Shown: piece after piece, positions 18,003-26,532 of the stretch | How positions within the stretch are numbered: the stretch's first letter is position 1 | Layout: each line of letters starts with the position of its first letter | Origin: Sphingobacterium yanglingense | GTDB taxonomy: Bacteria > Bacteroidota > Bacteroidia > Sphingobacteriales > Sphingobacteriaceae | Length of the DNA: 64,000 bases | Reading direction: 5' to 3' | Assembly (NCBI RefSeq): GCF_004363245.1 | Contig: NZ_SNYV01000017.1 | Span: 62,001-126,000 of the forward strand | Notes under the pieces: generated by a model | What the model saw: the letters and a program-made list of their open reading frames with translations, nothing else | Told to the model about the DNA's origin: nothing | The model's database searches: none | Translations under genes and position numbers: made by a program

Positions 18003-18536
18003 GTGCAGATATTTATCAAAAAACATTTAAACATAGTTGCATACTTAGGACTTTCCCTAAGTATGCTTTTTGTCTTTTCAGGATGCCAGCGACATTCTGA
18101 AATGCAAACCGAGGGGGTCTCTTTCCTCCAAGGAGTGTGGGTGCAGGACAGTATCCCGCAGCAGCAACAAATGCTTAATTTTACACTGCATGAGTTCACT
18201 TTCACCTGCGACTCGCTGTATGCAAAAATGCACATGCATGCAAAAACGAAGACCATGCCCGACAGCTGTTTCAATAACGGGTCATGGACCGAATATGCTA
18301 AGGCAGTATATGTGCTACGAGGCGACAGTATCATAGCAGAAGGTATATATACCAAAGAAAATGGGAAACAAAAGATATCTGGCTGTTACAAAAGTGGCCA
18401 ATACCTACCTCGATTCAAATTAGTATATCATGATAAGGATTCGGTCGTATTGGAAAACAAATTTGACTCTAGACCAATCATATTACGCAAGACTAAAGAT
18501 ATTACCTGCGTCCCCAAAAAGCGTTGGGAAATGTAG
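18003..18536 (+). CDS. small lipoprotein of unknown function
   Basis: A 177-residue protein starting with GTG. Residues 12-28 are hydrophobic and end in the lipobox VFSGC, so it should be lipidated and exported. The mature part (about 150 residues) reads as a small beta-rich domain (WVQDSIPQQQQMLNFTLHEFTF..) of the kind seen in lipocalin-like Bacteroidota lipoproteins; no precise family is recognised. It starts four bases after fumC and ends just before a strong terminator, so it shares the fumC transcript. The later in-frame ATG at 18063 would destroy the signal peptide, which supports the GTG. Confidence 0.7.
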   Translation: MQIFIKKHLNIVAYLGLSLSMLFVFSGCQRHSEMQTEGVSFLQGVWVQDSIPQQQQMLNFTLHEFTFTCDSLYAKMHMHAKTKTMPDSCFNNGSWTEYAKAVYVLRGDSIIAEGIYTKENGKQKISGCYKSGQYLPRFKLVYHDKDSVVLENKFDSRPIILRKTKDITCVPKKRWEM

Positions 18537-18540
18537 AAAA

Positions 18541-18580
18541 AAGCAAAAGAGCCACAACAATCGTTGTGGCTCTTTTGCTT
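18541..18580. terminator. bidirectional intrinsic terminator
   Basis: AAGCAAAAGAGCCACAAC (18541-18558), loop AATC, and its perfect complement (18563-18580) form an 18-bp stem. It lies between the convergent lipoprotein and TelA genes; the TelA stop codon is partly inside the right arm. Confidence 0.8.
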
Positions 18581-19682
18581 AGTTTATCAACTTTGAATCG
18601 TCCGAAGACTTCAATAGATTTGCTTTTAACTCGTTTTCAGATTGTAGCAATTCTTGCTCCACCACCTTTCTTTTTTCCCGTCCATCGCGCTGTATCTGAA
18701 GCACCTGTTCGATTGTGCTTATGATATCGGTATTTGCCTTTTTTATAGTCTCGATATCCACGATCCCACGCTCTGTTTCACGAGCTACACTGATTGTAGA
18801 CTCTTTAAGCATTTCGGAATTTTTACGCAATAGTTCATTTGTCACATCCGTTACAGCTTTTTGTGCTTCCAAAGCACGTTGAGAATGAGCAATACCTAGG
18901 GTAAGCACCATTTGGTTTTTCCACAAAGGCAAGGTGTTGACAATACTGGACTGTATTTTCTCCATCAGCGAACTACTATTACTTTGTATCATTCGAATCT
19001 GCGGCGCCGTCTGTAACACGACCATGCGCGTCAACTTCAGATCATGGATCTTACGTTCAAAACGAACGACATGCTGCTCCATATCTTTATAGGCCTGTAT
19101 CTTGTGCTGATCCCCAGACTCTTCTGCCTCTTTCTTCAATTCGGGTAACGTAATACGGTGCACTTCGTCCAACTTTTCCTCTCCCGCCGCAATGTGCAGC
19201 GACAACTCTTTGAAATAGTTTTGGTTCTCGACAAAAAGCTTATCAAAGATATTAACATCCTTCAATAGGGTCTTATAGTGTCCTTCTAATTTCAATTCAA
19301 TCTGATGAATATTCTTCTCAACGGAAGCATACTCCGTACGCATGCGTTGGATTTTCTTCTTTAAAGAATCAAAAAATGGGATTAGTGGCTTTTTATTCAG
19401 ATTCTCATCAAAAGACTTGATATCCGAACGAAGATTTAACAGAATCTCTTCTGCTCCACCCATATCTTTAGTACGTACCTGCTTTAATATCTCATTCGAA
19501 AAATTACTCACCTTGGTCTGACTAGCGACACCAAATTGAATAATATCCGTTGTTGAGTTCAAATTTATCTTATCTCTATACTGCTGAATTAAGGCTTTCT
19601 CTTCATCCGAAAAGCTGACCTGCATATCTTTACTTTTATCCTGATTGTTATCTTCGTAGGAAGTCAAATCTATAGTGCTCAT
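18579..19682 (-). CDS. TelA-family protein (toxic anion resistance family)
   Basis: A 367-residue soluble, highly charged, mostly helical protein with coiled-coil stretches. The central part (FDSLKKKIQRMRTEYASVEKNI..) and the segment QTAPQIRMIQSNSSSLMEKI with PLWKNQMVLTLGIAHSQRAL are the hallmark of the TelA/KlaA family (PF05816). The family is named after plasmid tellurite resistance, but chromosomal copies are general envelope-stress-linked proteins, so tellurite resistance should not be assumed. It lies eight bases downstream of an XpaC-like membrane gene, a widely conserved pairing. Confidence 0.85.
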   Translation of the reverse strand: MSTIDLTSYEDNNQDKSKDMQVSFSDEEKALIQQYRDKINLNSTTDIIQFGVASQTKVSNFSNEILKQVRTKDMGGAEEILLNLRSDIKSFDENLNKKPLIPFFDSLKKKIQRMRTEYASVEKNIHQIELKLEGHYKTLLKDVNIFDKLFVENQNYFKELSLHIAAGEEKLDEVHRITLPELKKEAEESGDQHKIQAYKDMEQHVVRFERKIHDLKLTRMVVLQTAPQIRMIQSNSSSLMEKIQSSIVNTLPLWKNQMVLTLGIAHSQRALEAQKAVTDVTNELLRKNSEMLKESTISVARETERGIVDIETIKKANTDIISTIEQVLQIQRDGREKRKVVEQELLQSENELKANLLKSSDDSKLIN

Positions 19683-19690
19683 AGTTTCTA

Positions 19691-20467
19691 TTAATCTTTT
19701 AAGAGGTTCTTATTTTTTAAGGTCTGTAAGTAAACATCCGACTCTGCCGACACATCCAATAGACGTGCTTTTATTAAGTTTGTGACATCAATTTCAATTG
19801 CTGTAGCTGCCTGGGCAAGTACTGCTTCCAGCTTACTTTTAGAATCCAGCGTCACTTGATTATGAAGTCTCGTGTTTTCCAAGTCATCATACTCCCGCAG
19901 TACATTTACAACCGTCCCGTGTCTAACCAAGAATTTTTCAGCCTCTTGAACATCTCTTTGCTCTAACAAATGGAAAAGGCGAACAATTTTAGCCACATAC
20001 TGTTGTATATTTCGATTATCTACTTCCTTCTGAAAATACATCAATTTAGTGACGAATGATTGTGGTGTTTCAACCTGTGCCTGCGCCAGTTCCAGTCGGC
20101 GCTGATCTGCCAGCGTATTAATCCATGTCAACGGACGGACTTCGCCCAACTCTAGTCGCTGCAAATAGGATTTTGATTGATTGAGCAACAGTCCATTCCC
20201 TACGATATAAGAGGTGATATACCCACAGACTGTAAGCAACATTCCCTGTGACATCGCTCCAGCGAAAATATAGAAGGAATAAAAAAGACCAAATTGAACA
20301 AAAAGCAACAGCCAAGACAACAGATACCATGATCTGACTTTCCCCTTAGATGCCTGAGACATCATTACCAATGGATGAATAGGGGGCGCAAACATTAAAA
20401 TCGACAAAAATGTCCATTTCAATCGTCCCAACTCCCAACGTTTACTCTTTTTTGTGGCCCAACCCAT
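19691..20467 (-). CDS. XpaC-like membrane protein
   Basis: A 258-residue protein with two or three membrane spans (about 17-36, 46-67, 73-93) and a cytosolic helical domain. The domain (FLVRHGTVVNVLREYDDLEN.. to AIEIDVTNLIKARLLDVSAESDVYLQTL) matches the XpaC family, historically called 5-bromo-4-chloroindolyl phosphate hydrolysis proteins, although no catalytic residues are evident. It heads a two-gene operon with TelA, a co-occurrence that suggests one membrane-associated complex. Biological role is unknown. Confidence 0.7.
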   Translation of the reverse strand: MGWATKKSKRWELGRLKWTFLSILMFAPPIHPLVMMSQASKGKVRSWYLLSWLLLFVQFGLFYSFYIFAGAMSQGMLLTVCGYITSYIVGNGLLLNQSKSYLQRLELGEVRPLTWINTLADQRRLELAQAQVETPQSFVTKLMYFQKEVDNRNIQQYVAKIVRLFHLLEQRDVQEAEKFLVRHGTVVNVLREYDDLENTRLHNQVTLDSKSKLEAVLAQAATAIEIDVTNLIKARLLDVSAESDVYLQTLKNKNLLKD

Positions 20468-20576
20468 AATGCAATTTAATTATTTTTTTTGGTAAAAAGC
20501 CAACTATTCAGCTCCACCAAAAGCTATTGTTACATCGATATCCAATTCTTGTTCCAATTATATATATTTTTACATC

Positions 20577-21590
20577 ATGGCAGAAAAAAACAGTTATATT
20601 ATTTACTTACGTGTCATTGCGACAGTCTTCGTTGTGTTGATCCATGCTTCGACAGGTTTTCTCTATCGAATAGATACAACTGCCTTCGATTGGAATTACG
20701 CCAATTGGATAAATGCCGCAACACGATGTGCTGTCCCTTTATTTGTCGTTATTTCGGGAGCTTTGTTACTGCAAAAAGAAGAGAACACATGGTATTTTTA
20801 TAAAAAAAGGCTCCCAAAACTGATTTACCCTTTTCTATTCTGGACAATCATCTACCTGATATACTACTTTTATCGATACACCAATTTTGCGACATTGTCA
20901 TTTGAAACGATATGCACTATCGCTCAAGACAAAATATTGCACGGTGCCAATGCACATCTATGGTACTTATACATGATTATCGGACTTTATCTAGCCATTC
21001 CCTTTTTAAGAAAAATCCTCGCAAACTGCAGCATAAAGGAAATAGAACTATTTCTACTGTTTTGGTTTCTGAGTATGTTTATCGCCAACAAGGGATTTTA
21101 TACGGTAATGCCAAAATTTGATCTGACCTTTTTTTCAGGCTATATCGGCTACTTGGTACTAGGGTATTACCTAACGATAAAACAGTTTAATTGGCACCGA
21201 TATGCACCATTATTAGGATATCTACTAGTCACCATTATTACAGCAACAGGCACTTACATGCTCAATCAAAAAGGCAACCAACTGAATACTATACTCTATA
21301 ATTATGTATTTCCCACTACAGCACTAGCGGCTAGCAGTATATTTCTATTGGTCAAACAGTATACACAACAGACGAGTGTCATCCCAAAATGGGTTTTAAT
21401 AATAGATAGATACAGTTTCGGCATCTATCTTTGCCATATTATCCCTTTGAACTTTTTACACCCACTTTTATCACGCTACATGGGCACCGGATGGGTCATC
21501 CCTCTAGCGACATTAAGCACAATAATAGCATCTATCTTAATCACTTTTGCAATCCGAAAAATCCCTTACGGCAAGTATATAAGTGGTTAA
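20577..21590 (+). CDS. membrane O-acyltransferase (acyltransferase-3 family)
   Basis: A 337-residue protein with about ten membrane helices. The first helix carries YLRVIATVFVVLIHAS, with the arginine and histidine typical of acyltransferase-3 (PF01757) enzymes such as WecH/OafA; the second has AVPLFVVISGALLL, and FYKKRLPKLIYPFLFW follows. These enzymes acetylate or acylate surface glycans from cytosolic acyl-CoA. The acceptor cannot be identified. It is divergent from XpaC-TelA and ends two bases before the convergent ROK gene. Confidence 0.85.
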   Translation: MAEKNSYIIYLRVIATVFVVLIHASTGFLYRIDTTAFDWNYANWINAATRCAVPLFVVISGALLLQKEENTWYFYKKRLPKLIYPFLFWTIIYLIYYFYRYTNFATLSFETICTIAQDKILHGANAHLWYLYMIIGLYLAIPFLRKILANCSIKEIELFLLFWFLSMFIANKGFYTVMPKFDLTFFSGYIGYLVLGYYLTIKQFNWHRYAPLLGYLLVTIITATGTYMLNQKGNQLNTILYNYVFPTTALAASSIFLLVKQYTQQTSVIPKWVLIIDRYSFGIYLCHIIPLNFLHPLLSRYMGTGWVIPLATLSTIIASILITFAIRKIPYGKYISG

Positions 21591-21592
21591 GC

Positions 21593-22825
21593 TTAATTTG
21601 CAGACAGCAAATCATTATCAAAACAATTGATAATGAAATACCGCGCTAGTCCACAGGTGATATCCTTATCGCTCAATGTTGAAAGCACAACCTCGCAGTT
21701 ATTCAGAATTCGTCCCATAGCATAAGTCTGTATCTGCTGCTGGATAGGATTTGTAATCAGCGTTGCTGCCTTGGCGAATTTGCCACCGAGTACAACCCGT
21801 TCTGGGTTAAAGATCTGAACAAACAACGCAATCGCCTTACCCAGGTTTTTGCCCAACTCTGTAATTAATTCAATAGCATATTGATCTCCTTCCAAGGCCG
21901 CATCTATAATATGTTGCGGCAGAATATTCTCACTATTAAATTTTTTAGTCAATAATGTGGGGACATTATTTTTAATATCTTGTCCTGCCCTCTTGACCAA
22001 AGATATCCCCGAAGCAACTGTTTCCAAACATCCTCTTTTCCCACAGTAACAGAGCTCTCCGTCCTCAATAAAATTCATATGTCCCATCTCTCCCGAAAAT
22101 CCATTCTTACCCATATAAATTTCTCCCTGAGCAACAATACCTAATGCCATCCCCCAATCCATAAGAATCGTCAATCCATTTTCGACATGTTTCAGCGCTC
22201 CGAAATTCTGTTCCGCATAAGTCGTCAACTTAACATCGTTGACAATATAAACCTTCTTAGCAAAAGATTTCTCCAGATGACTTTTCAAGTCGAAATCAGT
22301 CTCGAAGAAGAAAGAGTAATTTTTCCCTTTTGATTTATCAATCAGCCCAGGCATAGAAATAGCCAGTCCAGACACATCCTGCCAAATCAAAGCATGGCTA
22401 AGGACATAGTTATTAATTAGATCCTCAAACTTACTCAACCCTTCTATTCCGACCGACAAATCATATTCAAATACCTCAAAAGGAGCTAAAACCCTATTGT
22501 TATTATCTACGAAAGAGATTTTAACAGAAAATCGATTCACTTCGACACATAACACCTTAAATATGCCATCATTCAATTGGTACAAATTAGGTTTACGTCC
22601 ACCAACAGATTCTCCTCTCTCATTCTGAATAAGTAATTTTTGGTCTATTAGCTCCACAATCAACGTATTCAATGTTGGAAAGCTTATACCTAAAACTTTC
22701 ATCAATTCATTAACAGAAATAGCCTCCTTGTCATAGACAGCACGCAGCAGTCTATTTTTCTTCTGCATGGCACGGATTTGCTTAGGATCAGATAAGCTTG
22801 ATAAAAGATTTTCTAAAATACTCAT
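21593..22825 (-). CDS. ROK-family transcriptional regulator
   Basis: A 410-residue protein with an N-terminal winged HTH (AISVNELMKVLGISFPTLNTLIVELIDQKLL, about 35-66) and a C-terminal ROK sugar-kinase-like domain. The ROK zinc motif is CYCGKRGCLE; GFSGEMGHMNF supplies the His ligand, and DWGMALGIV resembles the phosphate-binding loop (DxGxxxG) but with Trp-Gly-Met replacing the usual residues. It is therefore probably a NagC/Mlc-like sugar-responsive repressor and not a kinase. No sugar operon is directly attached. It is followed upstream by a 538-bp gene-free region that may contain its operator. Confidence 0.85.
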   Translation of the reverse strand: MSILENLLSSLSDPKQIRAMQKKNRLLRAVYDKEAISVNELMKVLGISFPTLNTLIVELIDQKLLIQNERGESVGGRKPNLYQLNDGIFKVLCVEVNRFSVKISFVDNNNRVLAPFEVFEYDLSVGIEGLSKFEDLINNYVLSHALIWQDVSGLAISMPGLIDKSKGKNYSFFFETDFDLKSHLEKSFAKKVYIVNDVKLTTYAEQNFGALKHVENGLTILMDWGMALGIVAQGEIYMGKNGFSGEMGHMNFIEDGELCYCGKRGCLETVASGISLVKRAGQDIKNNVPTLLTKKFNSENILPQHIIDAALEGDQYAIELITELGKNLGKAIALFVQIFNPERVVLGGKFAKAATLITNPIQQQIQTYAMGRILNNCEVVLSTLSDKDITCGLARYFIINCFDNDLLSAN

Positions 22826-23306
22826 AAAACAGGTCCTATAAAGGCTGACAATTTATTCTATCAACCATTGCTTCTAATATACAACTTATAATAAATACTA
22901 CCTTAAAAATGAAAGTTTATTAAAATAATAAAAAATAATCGTGGACAATTATTTAAAAAATAGATAAACAAAAAAATTTACTTCTTACATTGATTTTGAT
23001 ATCTAACATAATCTAAAGATCCAGGCTTTCCATGAGCAGAGCCTATCGTTCCATTTTCTGCTCTCCCAATGTTTTTTTACGCTTAATCAGCTGGTACTAA
23101 TATAGTAACATCTAGGAACCATGTTATTACTACGTTGTTTTTTGACAAGTAATAAATCAGAATACAATAGGGAGATAACAAGGGTTTTATTCGCTTTAGT
23201 CCGTATGAAATCCTTATTATATAATAAAATGTACCCTAGTTGGTATCAAGCTGAACCTATTTAAGTTTAAGAAATGTGAAGTAATCGTTTTTTCGGTATA
23301 AAGAAA
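22826..23306. other. AT-rich region with no recognised gene
   Basis: No ORF with coding character, tRNA or known RNA motif was recognised. The stretch is upstream of the ROK gene and downstream of the DUF3127 gene. Small inverted repeats are present: GAGCAGA (23034-23040) with TCTGCTC (23057-23063), and TAACAT (23106-23111) with ATGTTA (23121-23126). These could be operator or small-RNA structures, but nothing stronger can be said. Confidence 0.4.
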
Positions 23307-23341
23307 AAGGGGCTGTCTTGAGTATTACAAGACAGCCCCTT
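23307..23341 (-). terminator. intrinsic terminator of the DUF3127 gene
   Basis: AAGGGGCTGTCTTG (23307-23320) and its perfect complement (23328-23341) form a 14-bp GC-rich stem with a seven-base loop. On the minus strand the stem is followed by a T-rich run, placing it as the terminator for the gene ending at 23364. Confidence 0.8.
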
Positions 23342-23363
23342 CTATATTTTTTATTGAATTGAC

Positions 23364-23741
23364 TTAGAATGGTAAATCATCGTCATCTGCCCCTGAAGAG
23401 CTGATATCTACCGGTGCAGGCATTTCTCCGTAGCCTGGAGCCGAAGCACCTGATCCTGTGTTTGCCAATTTCGTTACACGCCATGCGACCAACGAGTTAA
23501 AATATGTGGTAACGCCATCTTTATTAGTCCATGGGCGTCCACGAAGGTTAAATGATATCTCAATTTCTTCGCCTACCGCCAAGTTATCAAAGATATTAAC
23601 TCTATCTTGTGTCGCTTCAAAGCGAATATACTCTACAAACTGTGGGTTCTCGGCGTATGCAACAATAAGATCTCTTTTCTTGAAAGACTCTGTAACCTGC
23701 TGTAAAGCACCGACTTCGTGCACTTTTCCTCTGATTTCCAT
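23364..23741 (-). CDS. DUF3127 protein with SSB-like C-terminal tail
   Basis: A 125-residue protein of the DUF3127 family, small OB-fold-like proteins of Bacteroidota. It begins MEIRGKVHEVGALQQVTESF and contains FKKRDLIVAYAENPQ and FNLRGRPWTNKDG. The last residues, ADDDDLPF, copy the acidic tip (DDDIPF type) by which single-stranded DNA-binding protein recruits repair and replication enzymes, after a Gly/Ser/Ala/Pro-rich linker (about 93-117), also SSB-like. I infer a nucleic-acid-linked role in binding SSB partners. The ATG at 23741 is preferred to a TTG two codons earlier. It is monocistronic with a strong terminator. Confidence 0.8.
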   Translation of the reverse strand: MEIRGKVHEVGALQQVTESFKKRDLIVAYAENPQFVEYIRFEATQDRVNIFDNLAVGEEIEISFNLRGRPWTNKDGVTTYFNSLVAWRVTKLANTGSGASAPGYGEMPAPVDISSSGADDDDLPF

Positions 23742-23793
23742 ATTCAAAATTATTAAACGATAAAATTACACATTTTTTGCGTTTTAGATTAAC

Positions 23794-23801
23794 TAACTTT
23801 G
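23794..23801 (+). promoter_or_regulatory. -7 promoter element of the methyltransferase gene
   Basis: TAACTTTG fits TAnnTTTG exactly and ends seven bases before the ATG at 23809, predicting a leader of about three bases. No clear -33 box at the right distance. Confidence 0.4.
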
Positions 23802-23808
23802 CATAAAT

Positions 23809-24972
23809 ATGAAGGAAGTTTTCAACACCCAGAAAAAGGTGATTATAACATGCAATAAAAGACTATCACCTTACTTGCAAGAAGAAGTACTAGCTCTAGG
23901 CTTCGACATCAAACGTTTATTTAATACTGGATTAGAGCTATTCGCATCTCTAAACGAGTGTATCAAATTAAATTTGAATCTACAAACCGCAAGTCAGGTC
24001 TTATATGAACTGGCCTCTTTTCGAGCAAAAGACCCTAAAGAGCTATATGATAATCTAATTAAACTGGAGTGGGAAAACATCATTCCTTTTGATGGTTATT
24101 TTTCTGTCACCTCCAATGTACACAACGAGACGATTACTACTCCACTATTTGCTAACGTAAAAGTGAAAGATGCAATTGTCGATCGTATAAAAGACAAAAA
24201 AGGGGTTCGCCCCAACTCCGGTCCAGAACTTTCTAAAATCGTGATTCATTTACACTGGATGGAAGATCGCGCGGAGATATTTATAGACAGCTCTGGAGAG
24301 ACCCTGGCCAAACACGGTTACAGAAAGCATCCTGGAAAAGCTCCTATGCTTGAAGCTTTAGCTGCATCCACGATACTGGCAACCAAATGGGATGGGAAGA
24401 CACCATTTATAAACCCAATGTGCGGTTCCGGCACGCTAGCTATAGAAGCGGCCTTGATAGCTCAACACCGAGCACCCGGATTACTACGTATGAACTATGC
24501 GTTCATGCACGTGATAGGTTACGATGAAAATGTTTTCTTTAACGAACGGAAACTATTAAAAGAAAAAACCGATAAGTCGAACGTACCTCCTATTATCGCT
24601 TCTGACATTTCTGAACAAGCCATTGAAATTGCAAAAATTAATGCGAAAACCGCTGGAGTAGAACACCTCATAGATTTTCAAGTTTGTGATTTCGCAGACA
24701 CAACAGTCCCTGCCACACCTGGAGTAATCATGTTCAACCCAGAGTATGGCGAGCGCCTGGGTACACATAGCAAACTAGAGGTCACCTATAAAAGAATGGG
24801 CGACTTCATGAAACAAGAATGTAAAGGTTATCGGGGCTATGTATTTACTGGCAACCCTGATCTCGCCAAGAAAATTGGTCTTAAAGCCTCCAGACGTTTT
24901 GAATTCTTCAATGGAAAATTGGATTGTAGGCTGTTACAATACGAACTTTACGACGGCTCCAGAGAGAATTAA
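23809..24972 (+). CDS. RlmL/COG0116-like RNA methyltransferase
   Basis: A 387-residue THUMP-type class I SAM-dependent RNA methyltransferase, probably acting on 23S rRNA guanine N2 by analogy with RlmL/RlmN-terminal enzymes. The N-terminal third (about 1-160) has the ferredoxin-like/THUMP arrangement (FDIKRLFNTGLEL..). The Rossmann domain carries NPMCGSGTLAIEAAL (SAM loop), IIASDISEQAIEIA, and FNPEYGERLG, the family NPPY catalytic motif with Glu in place of the second Pro. It is coupled by a one-base overlap to the following HD-domain gene. Confidence 0.85.
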   Translation: MKEVFNTQKKVIITCNKRLSPYLQEEVLALGFDIKRLFNTGLELFASLNECIKLNLNLQTASQVLYELASFRAKDPKELYDNLIKLEWENIIPFDGYFSVTSNVHNETITTPLFANVKVKDAIVDRIKDKKGVRPNSGPELSKIVIHLHWMEDRAEIFIDSSGETLAKHGYRKHPGKAPMLEALAASTILATKWDGKTPFINPMCGSGTLAIEAALIAQHRAPGLLRMNYAFMHVIGYDENVFFNERKLLKEKTDKSNVPPIIASDISEQAIEIAKINAKTAGVEHLIDFQVCDFADTTVPATPGVIMFNPEYGERLGTHSKLEVTYKRMGDFMKQECKGYRGYVFTGNPDLAKKIGLKASRRFEFFNGKLDCRLLQYELYDGSREN

Positions 24973-25622
24973 TGATGCAGGAGATAATCGATAAAACGGT
25001 CATTTTTGTTCAGGAAACCCTTAAGGATGCTGAAGCAGGGCACGACTGGTGGCACATACAACGTGTGTGGAACAATACCAAATTGATCCTGGAAACAGAG
25101 CAGGCAGATCGCTTGGTCTGTGAATTGACGGCTTTACTCCATGATATAGCTGATAGTAAGTTCAATAATGGAGACGAACAAATAGGGCCTCGAATCGCGG
25201 GAGAATTTTTAGCTTCCATCGCGGTAGCTCCAGAAATTATAGAACATGTACAGAAAATCATTCTCAACATGTCGTTCAAGGCCTCGTTAGGAACTGTAGA
25301 TTTTCACTCCAAAGAATTGGAAGTAGTGCAAGATGCTGATCGACTAGATGCTATAGGCGCTATAGGAATAACCCGTGCATTTACATACGGAGGTTTTAAG
25401 AATAGAGAAATCTACAATCCCCACATTCCTATTCAGTTAGAGATGGACAAAGAGTCCTATAAAAATACGACTGCTCCTACGATAAATCATTTTTATGAAA
25501 AGCTACTTTTATTAAAAGATAAAATGAATACTGCTACGGCAAAAAAAATAGCGCAGGAAAGACATCAATACATGGAAAGCTTTTTGCAACAATTCTACGA
25601 CGAATGGAATGGTTTAAAGTAA
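24972..25622 (+). CDS. HD-domain metal-dependent phosphohydrolase
   Basis: A 216-residue HD-superfamily protein (YedJ/COG1418 type). The metal ligands are H24/H28 in AGHDWWHIQRVW, H57-D58 in LLHDIAD, and a final Asp near 109 in QDADRLDAIGAIG. It is expected to hydrolyse a phosphate ester or nucleotide in the cytosol; substrate unknown. Start and the methyltransferase stop overlap as TAATG, so translation is coupled. An alternative in-frame ATG immediately follows (MMQE). Confidence 0.85.
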   Translation: MMQEIIDKTVIFVQETLKDAEAGHDWWHIQRVWNNTKLILETEQADRLVCELTALLHDIADSKFNNGDEQIGPRIAGEFLASIAVAPEIIEHVQKIILNMSFKASLGTVDFHSKELEVVQDADRLDAIGAIGITRAFTYGGFKNREIYNPHIPIQLEMDKESYKNTTAPTINHFYEKLLLLKDKMNTATAKKIAQERHQYMESFLQQFYDEWNGLK

Positions 25623-25662
25623 GTTAACCGTTAATTAATAAAAGATTCTTAATTTAGGCAGT

Positions 25663-26502
25663 ATGAAATCTAAACATACTGCCTTTTTCTTTGCTTCATT
25701 TTTGATATTAACGACTCTCTGTACCAGCGTTTACGCTCAAAGTCAGGATTCAATCACATTTACTACAACCGTTTGGAAAACAAATACCCTAAAAAGGGGA
25801 ATCTCTTGGAAACAAGCTAATATCACAGGTCTATTTGATAGCCGGCAAGAGATCAATATCATAGAAATAAATCTAAAAAAACACGGAAAAGCACTGCGTT
25901 TGGCAGCCCTCTCCCATGGTCTCGAAAAAACTTCGGTATTAGCTAAATCGCACAATGCGATTGTAGCTATTAACGGTGGTTTCTTCAACATGAAAGATGG
26001 CGGTGCGGTAGATTTTATAAAAGTAGACCGACAAATCGTCAACACAACAGCAAACCATTCCTCTAGAGCTAATGCTTATCTTGCATTTGATTCAAAAAAC
26101 GTACTGATCAGCAGCGACTCTACACAGGTTTCGTCGTTCCCCAACATACTCTTGTCTGGTCCTTTCCTTTTAAAAAATGGTCAGGAAGCAATTCTTTCTA
26201 AAAATGCATTTAACGACAACAGACATCCAAGGACCGCCATCGCTATCAAAGGGAATAATCTTATCCTCTTTACAGTCGATGGTCGAAATGCTAATTCCCA
26301 AGGCCTTAGCTTGACCGAATTGGCGAAAATATTCCGCTGGTATGGGTGTCAGGATGCGATGAATCTAGATGGGGGAGGTAGCACGACCATGTACATAAAG
26401 GGACAAACAGAACAAGGAGTTGTCAATTATCCTAGCGACAATAAACAGTTTGATCATTTGGGAGAACGTGCCGTTGCAAACATCATTTATTTATTGAACT
26501 AA
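25663..26502 (+). CDS. secreted phosphodiester glycosidase (NAGPA domain)
   Basis: A 279-residue exported protein: signal peptide about residues 1-25 (..CTSVYAQ), then a phosphodiester glycosidase domain (PF09992). Visible family motifs are AINGGFFNMKDGG near residues 104-116, the HPRTAIAIKGNNLILFTVDGR block near 186-206, and DAMNLDGGGSTTMYIKG. In animals this fold uncovers mannose-6-phosphate; bacterial members act on extracellular glycan phosphodiesters. It starts 40 bases after the HD gene and is followed by a glycerophosphodiester phosphodiesterase, so both may scavenge phosphate or sugars from cell-surface polymers. Confidence 0.85.
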   Translation: MKSKHTAFFFASFLILTTLCTSVYAQSQDSITFTTTVWKTNTLKRGISWKQANITGLFDSRQEINIIEINLKKHGKALRLAALSHGLEKTSVLAKSHNAIVAINGGFFNMKDGGAVDFIKVDRQIVNTTANHSSRANAYLAFDSKNVLISSDSTQVSSFPNILLSGPFLLKNGQEAILSKNAFNDNRHPRTAIAIKGNNLILFTVDGRNANSQGLSLTELAKIFRWYGCQDAMNLDGGGSTTMYIKGQTEQGVVNYPSDNKQFDHLGERAVANIIYLLN

Positions 26503-26532
26503 ATCAACCAAAAATTATAAAACGCTATTACA

